From Planctomycetota bacterium (GTDB lineage: Bacteria; Planctomycetota; MHYJ01; JACQXL01; JACQZI01), in contig JACQZI010000007.1 in NCBI GenBank assembly GCA_016207825.1, positions 124,001-188,000 on the forward strand: a stretch of DNA of 64,000 bases, in the 5' to 3' direction. The position numbers and the translations under genes are program-made. The notes under the pieces are model-generated. The model had not been told where the DNA came from, did not search any database, and worked only from the letters and a program-made list of their open reading frames with translations. This document shows positions 31,866-39,990 of this stretch, piece by piece; positions within the stretch are counted from its first letter, which is position 1; each line of letters starts with the position of its first letter.

Positions 31866-33011
31866 ATGAAAAAGATATTGATGATAGCCGGCGAGGCTTC
31901 GGGCGATTTATACGGCTCCCGCCTGATTGACGCGTTAAAGGCGCAATCAAAAGAGAGCCTGCATATCTTCGGAGTGGGCGGGGCCAAGATGGTTTCCGCC
32001 GGGATGAAGCCGATAGCCGATTTATCAGGCGATTCCGGCACCGGGCTGGACCCTTTAAAGAAGTTTTCCCTTTTCGCCCGGGTCTTCCGCAGGGTTGTCA
32101 TCATGGCAAAGAACGAGAAACCGGATATCGCAGTATTGATTGATTTGCCGGATTTCAACCTGCGGCTGGCGAAAGAGCTTAAGAGGCTGAATATCAAAGT
32201 GGTTTATTATATCAGCCCGCAAATTTGGGCGTGGCGTGCAGGCAGAATCAAAACCATTGTCAAATACGTTGATAAGATGCTGGTGATTTTCGGGTTTGAA
32301 GAGAATATATACAAAAAAGCAAAGATACCCGTTACCTTTGTCGGTCACCCGCTCCTGGATATACTGGAAGATGCTAAAACTGATAAAAAAGACGCGAAAG
32401 GTAAATTGGGATTTAAGATAGATGAACTTATCATCAGCCTTTTACCGGGAAGCCGCAAGAACGAGGTGAAACGCCACCTGCCTATCATGCTTAAAGCTGC
32501 CGGTTCAGTAAAGAAAGAGTTCCCCGATGCCAAATTCATCATCGGATGTGCGCCGGACATTACCGGGACGATGATTGAGAAACATACTAATAAGGCGGAG
32601 GACAAGTTTGAAGTGAAACCGGTTTTCAACCGGACGTATGAAGTAATGCAGGCAAGCGATTTGCTGATTACGGCATCCGGCACGGCAACGGTGGAGGCGG
32701 CTATTTTCGGAACTCCCATGATAGTTATTTATAAAGTATCGTTAATCACCGCGTCAATATTCGGGCCGCTTATCAAAACGCCTTATTACGCCATGGTCAA
32801 CCTGATTGGGGGCAAACGGTTGGTGCCGGAACTGATGCAATCTAAAGCTAACCCCGATAATCTTGCCAAAGAGGCAATAAGACTATTAAAGAATAACAAC
32901 CTTAAAGAAATGTCACAGGAGCTTTCGGCTATCCGCGGAAAACTTGGGATGCAAGGCGCAAGCAAGAAAGCGGCTGAAGAAATACTCAAATTATTCCCAG
33001 ATGCCGGGTAA
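31866..33011 (+). CDS. lpxB: lipid-A-disaccharide synthase
   Basis: LpxB condenses UDP-diacylglucosamine with lipid X to form the lipid A disaccharide, so the cell has or had lipopolysaccharide. The 381-residue length is normal. Motifs: MIAGEASGDLYGSRLIDAL (6-24), ISPQIWAWRAGRIKTI (about 118-133), VGHPLLD, LLPGSRKNEVKRHLP (about 194-208), SGTATVEAAIFGTPMIVIYK (about 272-291). No other lpx gene is adjacent. The last 21 bp overlap the convergent amrS gene. Confidence 0.96.
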   Translation: MKKILMIAGEASGDLYGSRLIDALKAQSKESLHIFGVGGAKMVSAGMKPIADLSGDSGTGLDPLKKFSLFARVFRRVVIMAKNEKPDIAVLIDLPDFNLRLAKELKRLNIKVVYYISPQIWAWRAGRIKTIVKYVDKMLVIFGFEENIYKKAKIPVTFVGHPLLDILEDAKTDKKDAKGKLGFKIDELIISLLPGSRKNEVKRHLPIMLKAAGSVKKEFPDAKFIIGCAPDITGTMIEKHTNKAEDKFEVKPVFNRTYEVMQASDLLITASGTATVEAAIFGTPMIVIYKVSLITASIFGPLIKTPYYAMVNLIGGKRLVPELMQSKANPDNLAKEAIRLLKNNNLKEMSQELSAIRGKLGMQGASKKAAEEILKLFPDAG

Positions 33012-34127
33012 TTGGTAACCGCACGGGCACTTGCCCTTCTTTGTTTCATTCTTAAGAATCTTGAATGCCAGGCGTTCAATCACCAGCTTTTTGCATTTAG
33101 GGCAATAAGTGTTATTGCCGTCATGCGGGGCAACATTGAACGTGTAGACATATTTTAAACCGGCATCCTGCCCAATTTTACGCGCATCGTCTATGGTTTG
33201 TAAAGGAGTCGGCGGAAGGTCTTTCAGCTTGTATTGCGGGACAAACCTGCCGAAATGGATGGGCGTATCTTCACCGAGCGTCTTTTTTATCCATTCGCAC
33301 ATCTCTTTTATTACCTTCATGTCATCGTTGTAGCCGGGAACGACCAAATTCACTATTTCCAGCCAGCGCTTCTCGAACTTTATGGTTTCCATGGTATTAA
33401 GCACCGGCTTCAGGGTCTGCCCGCAAATCTTTTGGTAGAATTTATCATTGAATGCCTTGAGCGTAACGGTGAAACCCTGAACATTCTTGCAAATATCTTT
33501 CAAAGGCTGGGTATTGATAAAGCCGGAAGTGCAGACGAGATTAAGGATTTTCTTTTCGGCAGTATAGGCGGTGACTTCCTTGACGTATTCCGGATAAACT
33601 GATGGTTCGGTAAAAGTAAAAACGATTGTTTTGCATTCTTTATCCTTAGCCGCATCCAGTATTTTCTCCTTTGGCATATCAAGATTATCCAGACGGTCCG
33701 GACGTTCCATTGCCATATTCCAATTCTGGCAATAAAGGCATCTTAGATTGCATCCGCCCACACCGAGCGCCACGGTATTGGTACCGGGACGGATATGGAA
33801 GAAAGGCCCTTTTTCTATCGGGTCTATATTCAAGACGCACGGATTATTATACGCCAGCGTATATAGAGTGCCTTTTTTATTTATCCGTGTATTGCATACC
33901 TGTATTCCGCCGTCCTTTAGGATATGCATGTTAGGGCATAAGGTGCATTGGACTTTTCCTCCGTCCAGTTTTGTATAATATTCAGCTTCTTTAAACGAAG
34001 ACGTTTGGGCCCAGAGGTTCTCATGAAAATCAAACAACGCCTTCAAAGCAGGCGGCAAAACAGCCATGCCTATGCCGAGTTTGGCAAGGCTTTTGAAAAA
34101 CTCCCGTCTTGAAATTGGCTCTGTCAT
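32991..34127 (-). CDS. amrS: AmmeMemoRadiSam-system radical SAM enzyme with Tat-like leader
   Basis: A 378-residue protein with the radical SAM cluster CNLRCLYCQ (about 126-134) and, before it, a Cys-rich CTLCPNMHIL region, plus a C-terminal CPKC...CPC pair. This combination is that of AmrS, formerly PFL-activating-like. The N-terminus SRREFFKSLAKLGIGMAVLP is a twin-arginine-type leader, also seen in other planctomycete-type members. The AmmeMemo partners (AMMECR1 and Memo) are not in this window. It follows the upstream coiled-coil gene by 6 bp. Function of the system is not settled. Confidence 0.85.
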   Translation of the reverse strand: MTEPISRREFFKSLAKLGIGMAVLPPALKALFDFHENLWAQTSSFKEAEYYTKLDGGKVQCTLCPNMHILKDGGIQVCNTRINKKGTLYTLAYNNPCVLNIDPIEKGPFFHIRPGTNTVALGVGGCNLRCLYCQNWNMAMERPDRLDNLDMPKEKILDAAKDKECKTIVFTFTEPSVYPEYVKEVTAYTAEKKILNLVCTSGFINTQPLKDICKNVQGFTVTLKAFNDKFYQKICGQTLKPVLNTMETIKFEKRWLEIVNLVVPGYNDDMKVIKEMCEWIKKTLGEDTPIHFGRFVPQYKLKDLPPTPLQTIDDARKIGQDAGLKYVYTFNVAPHDGNNTYCPKCKKLVIERLAFKILKNETKKGKCPCGYQLPGIWE

Positions 34128-34133
34128 GATAGC

Positions 34134-35123
34134 TTATTTTTTCTTGCGGTTCTTGGCGTTCGAATCGTCCTGACCACCCAAACCCGGATCATCCAGGTCT
34201 TTTGCCGGAGGCGGGGTAAAATTCTTAACCACTATCAACTTGGCTTCCAGTATGCCGAGCATTTTGGGATTAAGGAAAAACCGCCCTATCCTATCCAGTT
34301 TGGGCTTCCCTTGATTGCGGTATTCGGTAATTTCCTTAAGTTGTTCAGAAAGCTCCTCGGCTTTATTCTTTATCAGGAACTGGGAAGCCAATTCGTCCTT
34401 GTTCAGCTCGAACTCCTCGTCGCTCATGCCGCGCGCTTCGTCAACCAGCCCGAAAAGGCGCGCTTCTTCCTTGGCCTTTTCTTCATCGGTCAGCTTGCCG
34501 TGTTTTTCCTCGAATTTCTTGAACTGTTCCTCTAAAATCTTCTTGCGCTTTTCCTCATAAACGGCGGCGCGGACGGAACGGATTTTTCTCAATATGGCTA
34601 TTTCCCTTTCATTGGACGATGCCTGCCCGGCCCTGACCGGATTCTTCTGGCTTTTGGGAGGCAACAAGCACGGTTTAAAGGTGTTGATTACTTCCTTTTG
34701 GGCTTCAGTCAGGATTTCTTCTATCTTGCTTTGATACGCGGCCTGTTTTACCTTGAATTCTTCTTGGAGCTCTTCAGCTTTATCCACCGTGGCATTCGCC
34801 TTACTACCCGTTTCCGGCGAGATATTAGACCCATGGGTGATTAAATCTTTCTTAAGCTCATCCAGCGACTTTTCCAAATCAGCCGCGACAATTTCCCCTT
34901 TTTCCTTATATGATTCCCTCAACTCATCCAATTCCTTTAACACGTTGATTATTTTACCAAACTGTTCCTCGGTAAGGTTAAGCCCGTTAATAAGATTGGT
35001 CAGGCTTATTTCCTCTCTTAAGGATTTGGATTTCTCCTGAATATCTTTCTCTTCTCCACGGACAATCCCGGCAAAAGCCAAAAGGCAACCAAACACGGCT
35101 ATAATTAGCATTCTTTTTCCCAT
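34134..35123 (-). CDS. exported coiled-coil protein, LTxxQ/Spy-like
   Basis: The ATG at 35123 has AAGGAG and gives 329 residues; 14 further upstream residues are rejected. A signal peptide (1-23) is followed by an almost entirely helical, charged protein. Two repeats of an LTxEQ-type motif (LTEEQFGKIINVLKE about 55, LTEAQKEVINTFKP about 148) recall the Spy/CpxP periplasmic family, but the protein is twice as long. A Lys-rich tail ends it. It probably has a structural or chaperone role in the periplasm. It is upstream of amrS. Confidence 0.75.
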   Translation of the reverse strand: MGKRMLIIAVFGCLLAFAGIVRGEEKDIQEKSKSLREEISLTNLINGLNLTEEQFGKIINVLKELDELRESYKEKGEIVAADLEKSLDELKKDLITHGSNISPETGSKANATVDKAEELQEEFKVKQAAYQSKIEEILTEAQKEVINTFKPCLLPPKSQKNPVRAGQASSNEREIAILRKIRSVRAAVYEEKRKKILEEQFKKFEEKHGKLTDEEKAKEEARLFGLVDEARGMSDEEFELNKDELASQFLIKNKAEELSEQLKEITEYRNQGKPKLDRIGRFFLNPKMLGILEAKLIVVKNFTPPPAKDLDDPGLGGQDDSNAKNRKKK

Positions 35124-35226
35124 AAAAACTCCTTTCTTCACATAATTCGCTATATAATAAAACACTCATTCCGCCAAAATGTTTCTTTCAAAATATTATA
35201 TATACGAAAATATCCAAAAGATTATC

Positions 35227-35255
35227 TTGACGCCGTAAACCGGGGTATGTAGAAT
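35227..35255 (+). promoter_or_regulatory. promoter for the beta-barrel gene
   Basis: TTGACG (35227-35232), 17-bp spacer, TAGAAT (35250-35255), then AAAGGAG before the ATG at 35289. Confidence 0.65.
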
Positions 35256-35288
35256 ATCCTGCATAATCGTATCAGGAAAGGAGAAACA

Positions 35289-36020
35289 ATGCATAAAATA
35301 CTATTGGCAAGCTCATTAGTTATCATAGCGCTTTTAATCGGAAGCGTCAATCTGTCTGCAGAAGAACCTTCCAGGGCATTTGACGTAAAATACCTCTTTG
35401 AAACTACAGGCACGGACTGGGAAAAAAGCCAGGGGCTGGAACTGACCGCCAGGTGGCCCGTATCCAAAAAAATGCATTACCCGAAGCATGGCATCAGGCA
35501 CGGGTATGTTTACGCGGAAGGTTTTCTTGACATACTGCCTTCGGAACTAAAAAGCGGCATAACCATCGACGGTAACCCGGTTAATATCGAAGGTGATTGC
35601 GCCACAAAGGTTTTAGGAGGTTCCGCATTTATCACCAGCCGGAGCGAAGTTAAAAAAGTAACTTGGTATCTGGGAGGCGGAATCGCTTATTATATGCACG
35701 ATTTTTCCGCTTCGACCCGCACTAAAAATAATCTTTCCAGCACTGTTTCAAAAATACTCACCCAGCGCGGAGTAACCCTTTTAAGCTACAGTTCAAATAT
35801 CGAAATCGAGAATACCTTTGGTTTTCATATTAACATAGGAATGAACATAGAGTTAAACACTAAGACATCTTTGGATTTGAGCTACAGATTAAATTCCGCT
35901 TCCGCGGACATGAAAATCACTTCATCTATGAATACATCCGCCGGTTCTGCGGCAAGTTCGGAAACATTTACCATAAACAGGGAAGGCATGCTGGGGATAG
36001 GATTGACTATCCGTTTCTAA
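35289..36020 (+). CDS. outer-membrane beta-barrel protein
   Basis: A 243-residue protein with a signal peptide cleaved near LSAEE. The mature part consists of alternating polar/hydrophobic strands (VTWYLGGGIAYYMHDF, FGFHINIGMNIELNTKTSLD, MLGIGLTIRF) and ends in Phe, the usual signal for BAM-dependent insertion. Predicted as an eight-stranded type barrel such as OmpW/OmpX-like proteins. Function unknown. Its 3' end overlaps the convergent GNAT gene by 14 bp. Confidence 0.83.
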   Translation: MHKILLASSLVIIALLIGSVNLSAEEPSRAFDVKYLFETTGTDWEKSQGLELTARWPVSKKMHYPKHGIRHGYVYAEGFLDILPSELKSGITIDGNPVNIEGDCATKVLGGSAFITSRSEVKKVTWYLGGGIAYYMHDFSASTRTKNNLSSTVSKILTQRGVTLLSYSSNIEIENTFGFHINIGMNIELNTKTSLDLSYRLNSASADMKITSSMNTSAGSAASSETFTINREGMLGIGLTIRF

Positions 36021-36906
36021 CTGCTGTTTTGGTTAATACGTAAAAACTCCCCCGCTCAATTTCTGTGCGCGAGCGATTAATCGGGGATTTCTTGACGGGC
36101 GTCAAGGAATGCTTCCGCATCCTGATAAACCCGCTCACCATATAACCTTTACTGAAATACGCTGTGAAAATGGCGCGTGTTTTTGCCCTCCAGTCTTTTG
36201 CCAGAGAAAGATTCTTATTCTGTATTGACTTTATTTCCGGAGGTATTTCCGCAAAAAGTAATTTTCCTTTCAGATTCAAACGCGGCTTGCCGCAAACCAG
36301 TAATCCTTTTTTATTAAATCCGGTATGGTTAATAACTGCATCTTCACTCAGTCTTCCAATCTTTTGAACATTTAAACACTTGAACTCTTTATTAAGCCAC
36401 CACTCGGCAAGGAAACGGTCCGTTTCTAACCCTTTATTAAGAACACTTGAACTGGTACCGTAGAGATTAATATAATACTCCCTGGCGATAATACCCAGCT
36501 TATTGATATTAAAATGGGCGTTCAGACTTTGCAATGGGTCGAATGTCCAGGCCATAAGTTTTATCCCCTGTTTCATTGCGGCGGCGCGCTGGGCAAGCTT
36601 TAAGCGGTAGCCTATATCGCTGTTACGATATTGCGGTAAAACCGCCAGCATCCGTGAAGAATGGATTAACTGGTTTTTCCCTCCCTTTGGCTTTCTGATG
36701 CCGGCAAACCCGAAGACAAAACCTATCATCCTGCCTAATTCGGTAAATGCGCCCAGGACGATTCCCCCGTTACGGCTTATGGTAATAAGCTCGTTTACCG
36801 GGATGATTTCCCTGTCCTCAAACCGCCAGACGGTTTTCTGGATTTGCTCACATTCGTGGAATTCCTTGACTACTTTTAAAGGATGGATGTAATAATTACG
36901 TTTCAC
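36007..36906 (-). CDS. GNAT-superfamily acetyltransferase (COG3375-like)
   Basis: A 299-residue protein resembling the predicted GNAT family typified by COG3375: FHECEQIQKTVWRFEDREII near the start, GGIVLGAFTELGRMIGFVFG as strand pair, and SSRMLAVLPQYRNSDIGYRLK as the acetyl-CoA loop. LMAWTFDPLQSLNAHFNINK is also typical. It starts with GTG at 36906, overlapping the cobO stop by one base (TAGTG), so translation is coupled. Its partner is therefore cobO, although a role in cobalamin metabolism is not established. Confidence 0.83.
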   Translation of the reverse strand: MKRNYYIHPLKVVKEFHECEQIQKTVWRFEDREIIPVNELITISRNGGIVLGAFTELGRMIGFVFGFAGIRKPKGGKNQLIHSSRMLAVLPQYRNSDIGYRLKLAQRAAAMKQGIKLMAWTFDPLQSLNAHFNINKLGIIAREYYINLYGTSSSVLNKGLETDRFLAEWWLNKEFKCLNVQKIGRLSEDAVINHTGFNKKGLLVCGKPRLNLKGKLLFAEIPPEIKSIQNKNLSLAKDWRAKTRAIFTAYFSKGYMVSGFIRMRKHSLTPVKKSPINRSRTEIERGSFYVLTKTAVRNG

Positions 36907-37487
36907 TATAACTCTATTCCCTTAACCGATTTAATTCCCTTTTGGAACGGGTGTTTGATATTCAATATCTCACTTACCAAATCAGCCATTTTGCATACCT
37001 GTGGGGTCGCGTTTCTGCCTGTTAAAACGAGGTGCATCTTATCCGGCTTTCCTTTGATAAGCTTTAACACATCATCAACGCTTATCAGTCCATAATCAAT
37101 CGCGTAGTTTATCTCGTCAAGAATGACCATGCCGTAGTTTCCGGATTTAATCCGCTCTTCGGCAATCTTCAACGCCTCTTCGGCGGCTTTACGGTGCGCG
37201 GGGTCGGGATTCTTCGGGTCGATGTGGCATAGGAATTCGCATTCCGGGCAGTTGTAACGGCTCTTATCGTTTTCCGGGTAAACGCAATCCTTTCCGGATT
37301 GTATTATTTCAAAGTCAGGAGAAAGCCTTTTGGCGGATTTTATTTCCCCGTAAGCACGCGAGCTTTTAAGGAACTGAATCATCAAAACTTTAAGCCCGCC
37401 GCCTAAAGCGCGCAGGGCCATGCCCAAAGAGGCGGTGGTCTTGCCTTTCCCGTCGCCAGTGATGACTACCACTAAACCTTTTTCCAT
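36906..37487 (-). CDS. cobO: cob(I)alamin adenosyltransferase (CobO/BtuR type)
   Basis: The enzyme adenosylates corrinoids using ATP. The 193-residue protein has the P-loop VVITGDGKGKTTASLGMA (7-24), KVLMIQFLKSSRAYGE, and VILDEINYAIDYGLI (about 120-134), which are diagnostic. Between them is a Cys-bearing stretch (YNCPECEFLCHIDP, about 78-91) that is not in the E. coli protein and could bind metal. No other cobalamin genes are adjacent. A promoter with two overlapping -10 boxes ends directly before the ATG. Confidence 0.93.
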   Translation of the reverse strand: MEKGLVVVITGDGKGKTTASLGMALRALGGGLKVLMIQFLKSSRAYGEIKSAKRLSPDFEIIQSGKDCVYPENDKSRYNCPECEFLCHIDPKNPDPAHRKAAEEALKIAEERIKSGNYGMVILDEINYAIDYGLISVDDVLKLIKGKPDKMHLVLTGRNATPQVCKMADLVSEILNIKHPFQKGIKSVKGIEL

Positions 37488-37489
37488 GG

Positions 37490-37523
37490 ATTATAATTAT
37501 AATAATTCAGCGCCTTATGTAAA
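37490..37523 (-). promoter_or_regulatory. promoter for cobO-GNAT
   Basis: On the minus strand TTTACA (37518-37523), 16-bp spacer and TATAAT (37496-37501), followed at once by a second TATAAT (37490-37495). The ATG at 37487 begins 8 bp after the first -10 box, again predicting a leaderless message. Confidence 0.65.
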
Positions 37524-37599
37524 CAAAATGCGGACGTCAACTGGCTGAAGTGAAAACGAAAGCCGGGAATAATTCGCTCAATCCGATTGCCTTACCACA

Positions 37600-38727
37600 T
37601 CATTTTATCGGCATACGCGGCATCTTGGGCTGGTCCGGGTTAGTGGATATCGGAGTAAACGCAAGGAAATCGCCTATGCCGCTTGAGAGCAGTTTTTCAA
37701 AATCCACCTGCCCCTGCTTATTGAGCTCTATCGGGATAATGGTTTTGAATGTGAGTTTATCGTAACGCTTTAAAGCGCGGTTGGGCGTATTGAATTTATA
37801 TTCCGCATGGGCACGGCCCAGAATAATTACTATCTGCGCCTCAAGATCATTTACTTCCTTCAGATAATTGGCAATGGATTCGCCGAAGGTCTCGTCCCAT
37901 ACGCATTGTCCCCAATACAACCGTTCTATTTTATCAGGAGTCATTATGCCGCTCTTAATCATACCACCGAATTGGGCAAGAACATATTCGCGGTGCTCGA
38001 CATTGGATGTATCGATATCTTTTGCAACGAGCTTCTTTTCATCGTCGCTAAGGCCGTCCCAGCCTTTCTGGTAATATTTTTCTTTAAGCGCATTATCCAC
38101 GTTCATAGCTACCGCTTTAATGCCATTTTTACCGATGAATTTCCAAATCGGCTGGTAATGGCGATACCAATTGCCGAATGTTTTGGAAATCGTTTTAAAC
38201 AATTCTTCCTCGGTTATTTTGCCTGCCGAAAACTTATCCGCTTCCGGTTGCATCGGGCGCTGGAGGAATTCAAAACCCACTGCGACCTTCTTGTTATTCT
38301 TATAAAGCGCGGAAATGACATCCAGCTGGAGTTTATGCTGTTCGGTGCTGGTATGGCTTTCCCCGGTATAGATCGCCTGGATGCCTTTCAGCCGCTGAAT
38401 CATCGTATCGAAATCTATTATTTCTTTTGCGGAAACATCCACAAACTTGGTGTAAAGCTCTTCAATGCTAAGGTTTCTTAAGTTTGCCGCGGTTGCTTCC
38501 GGGAATACGGCTTTGGGTTCCGGTTCAACCGGCTTGACCGGTTCGGGTTTTACGACCGGTTCCTGAACCGGTTTTTCTACTGGCTTGGAATCGACTTGGG
38601 AAGAAGGCTTGTCTTCATCGCCTGGAGAAACGCTTTCCTTATTTGAGCCGTTAGAACATTGGCTTATAAAGGGAAGAATAACCATTAATCCTACCATCAG
38701 CAGTATCCACATATTCATGTTCTTCAT
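37600..38727 (-). CDS. ChaN-family (DUF399) exported protein
   Basis: A 375-residue protein with a signal peptide; Cys24 in FISQC may be lipidated. A Pro/Lys/Glu-rich spacer (about 45-75) leads to a ChaN domain: IYTGESHTSTEQHKLQLDVI (about 118-137), VAVGFEFLQRPMQP, and QIVIILGRAHAEY near 320. The GES-H and Glu motifs are those of the TIKI/ChaN superfamily, whose members include haem-binding lipoproteins (Campylobacter ChaN) and metalloproteases. Function here is uncertain. The gene stands alone. Confidence 0.85.
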   Translation of the reverse strand: MKNMNMWILLMVGLMVILPFISQCSNGSNKESVSPGDEDKPSSQVDSKPVEKPVQEPVVKPEPVKPVEPEPKAVFPEATAANLRNLSIEELYTKFVDVSAKEIIDFDTMIQRLKGIQAIYTGESHTSTEQHKLQLDVISALYKNNKKVAVGFEFLQRPMQPEADKFSAGKITEEELFKTISKTFGNWYRHYQPIWKFIGKNGIKAVAMNVDNALKEKYYQKGWDGLSDDEKKLVAKDIDTSNVEHREYVLAQFGGMIKSGIMTPDKIERLYWGQCVWDETFGESIANYLKEVNDLEAQIVIILGRAHAEYKFNTPNRALKRYDKLTFKTIIPIELNKQGQVDFEKLLSSGIGDFLAFTPISTNPDQPKMPRMPIK

Positions 38728-38817
38728 TTTTCTCTCCTTTTCTATTTGTTAAATCACTACTATTTACTTTTCCCGCCTAAAAGTCAATAAAAATGAATGA
38801 GTTTCTGCAATATTTTG

Positions 38818-38847
38818 TTGACAATATTTTTCTTTTCGCTATATTAT
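38818..38847 (+). promoter_or_regulatory. promoter for carAB
   Basis: TTGACA (38818-38823), 18-bp spacer, TATTAT (38842-38847). The ATG of carA is 15 bp further on, so the leader is at most about 9 bases. No room for a leader-based pyrimidine attenuator. Confidence 0.75.
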
Positions 38848-38862
38848 GACGAAAAATCCAAG

Positions 38863-39990
38863 ATGAAATCATCCCTTAAGGCTGTTCTGGTTTTAGAAGA
38901 CGGTTCAATCATCCACGGGCTCGGTTTCGGCGCGGAAAAAACCGTTAAAGGGGAGCTTGTTTTCAATACCGGAATGACCGGCTATGAAGCCGCCCTGACC
39001 GACCCTTCCTACAACGGCCAGATCCTGATGATGACCTATCCCTTAATCGGCAACTATGGCGTCATGCCCGAGACCGATTGGGAATCTGAAAAGATTCAGA
39101 CTGAAGGATTTGTCGTCCGGGAAATCTGCACGCAACCCTCCCACCGCTTTTCTGAAAAGACCATTGACGCCTTTCTTAAAGCGCATGATATCCCCGGCAT
39201 CTACGGAATAGACACGCGAGCACTCACCATAAAAACAAGGCAGTCCGGCACCTTAAGGGCAATCCTTAAAACATACGAGGGCGATTTGCCTGATTCGGAA
39301 AAGGAAATCCTTTGCTACGAGGCACGCGTGATGCCCGCCCCGGAGCGCTATAACCTGGTCGCCGAGGTCTCCTGCAAGGAACCGAAGTGGTTTGCACCTG
39401 AATCCGGGCATACAAAAAAAAGAGTAGCTCTGATAGATTGCGGGGCGAAAAGGAATATCATCCGCGAGCTCACTGCGCGCGGCTGTGAAGTGGCCTTATT
39501 GCCTTACGATATATCCCCGGAAGAAATAGATAAACTAAATCCTGATGGAATCCTGGTATCCAACGGCCCCGGCGATCCGGCGCACCCGGAAATAATCGCC
39601 CGCACGGTAAAGGCCATCCGCGCCGTCTGCGAAAAATATCCGATAATGGGCATCTGCCTGGGCCACCAGATTCTGTCGCTGGTTTTCGGCGCGCGCACCT
39701 ATAAGCTGAAATTCGGCCACCGCGGCGCCAACCAGCCGGTAAAAAATCGACAGGATAACCGCGTTTATATAACTTCCCAAAACCACGGATTCGCCGTTGA
39801 CCCGGCTTCCTGCCCTAAAGAACTGGAAATTATCGGGATAAATGTCAGCGACGGCACGGTTGAAGCGATGGAACACAAAAAGCTCCCGATTTTCTCCGTG
39901 CAATACCACCCGGAAGCCTCTCCCGGCCCATGGGATAGTAAATATTTATTTGACCGTTTTATAAAACTATGCCAAAGCGCAAAGACCTAA
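38863..39990 (+). CDS. carA: carbamoyl-phosphate synthase small subunit
   Basis: CarA hydrolyses glutamine and feeds ammonia to CarB for pyrimidine and arginine synthesis. I start at the ATG at 38863 (MKSSLKAVLVLEDG); the upstream extension to 38797 would lie inside the promoter. The 375-residue product has LVFNTGMTGYEAALTDPSY, the class I amidotransferase nucleophile region GICLGHQILSL, and SQNHGFAVD plus VQYHPEASPGP with catalytic His and Glu. It overlaps carB by 22 bp. Confidence 0.97.
   Translation: MKSSLKAVLVLEDGSIIHGLGFGAEKTVKGELVFNTGMTGYEAALTDPSYNGQILMMTYPLIGNYGVMPETDWESEKIQTEGFVVREICTQPSHRFSEKTIDAFLKAHDIPGIYGIDTRALTIKTRQSGTLRAILKTYEGDLPDSEKEILCYEARVMPAPERYNLVAEVSCKEPKWFAPESGHTKKRVALIDCGAKRNIIRELTARGCEVALLPYDISPEEIDKLNPDGILVSNGPGDPAHPEIIARTVKAIRAVCEKYPIMGICLGHQILSLVFGARTYKLKFGHRGANQPVKNRQDNRVYITSQNHGFAVDPASCPKELEIIGINVSDGTVEAMEHKKLPIFSVQYHPEASPGPWDSKYLFDRFIKLCQSAKT

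Noticed and set aside
38797-38862. N-terminal extension of CarA
   Set aside because: It covers the -35/-10 promoter, and the conserved protein begins at 38863.
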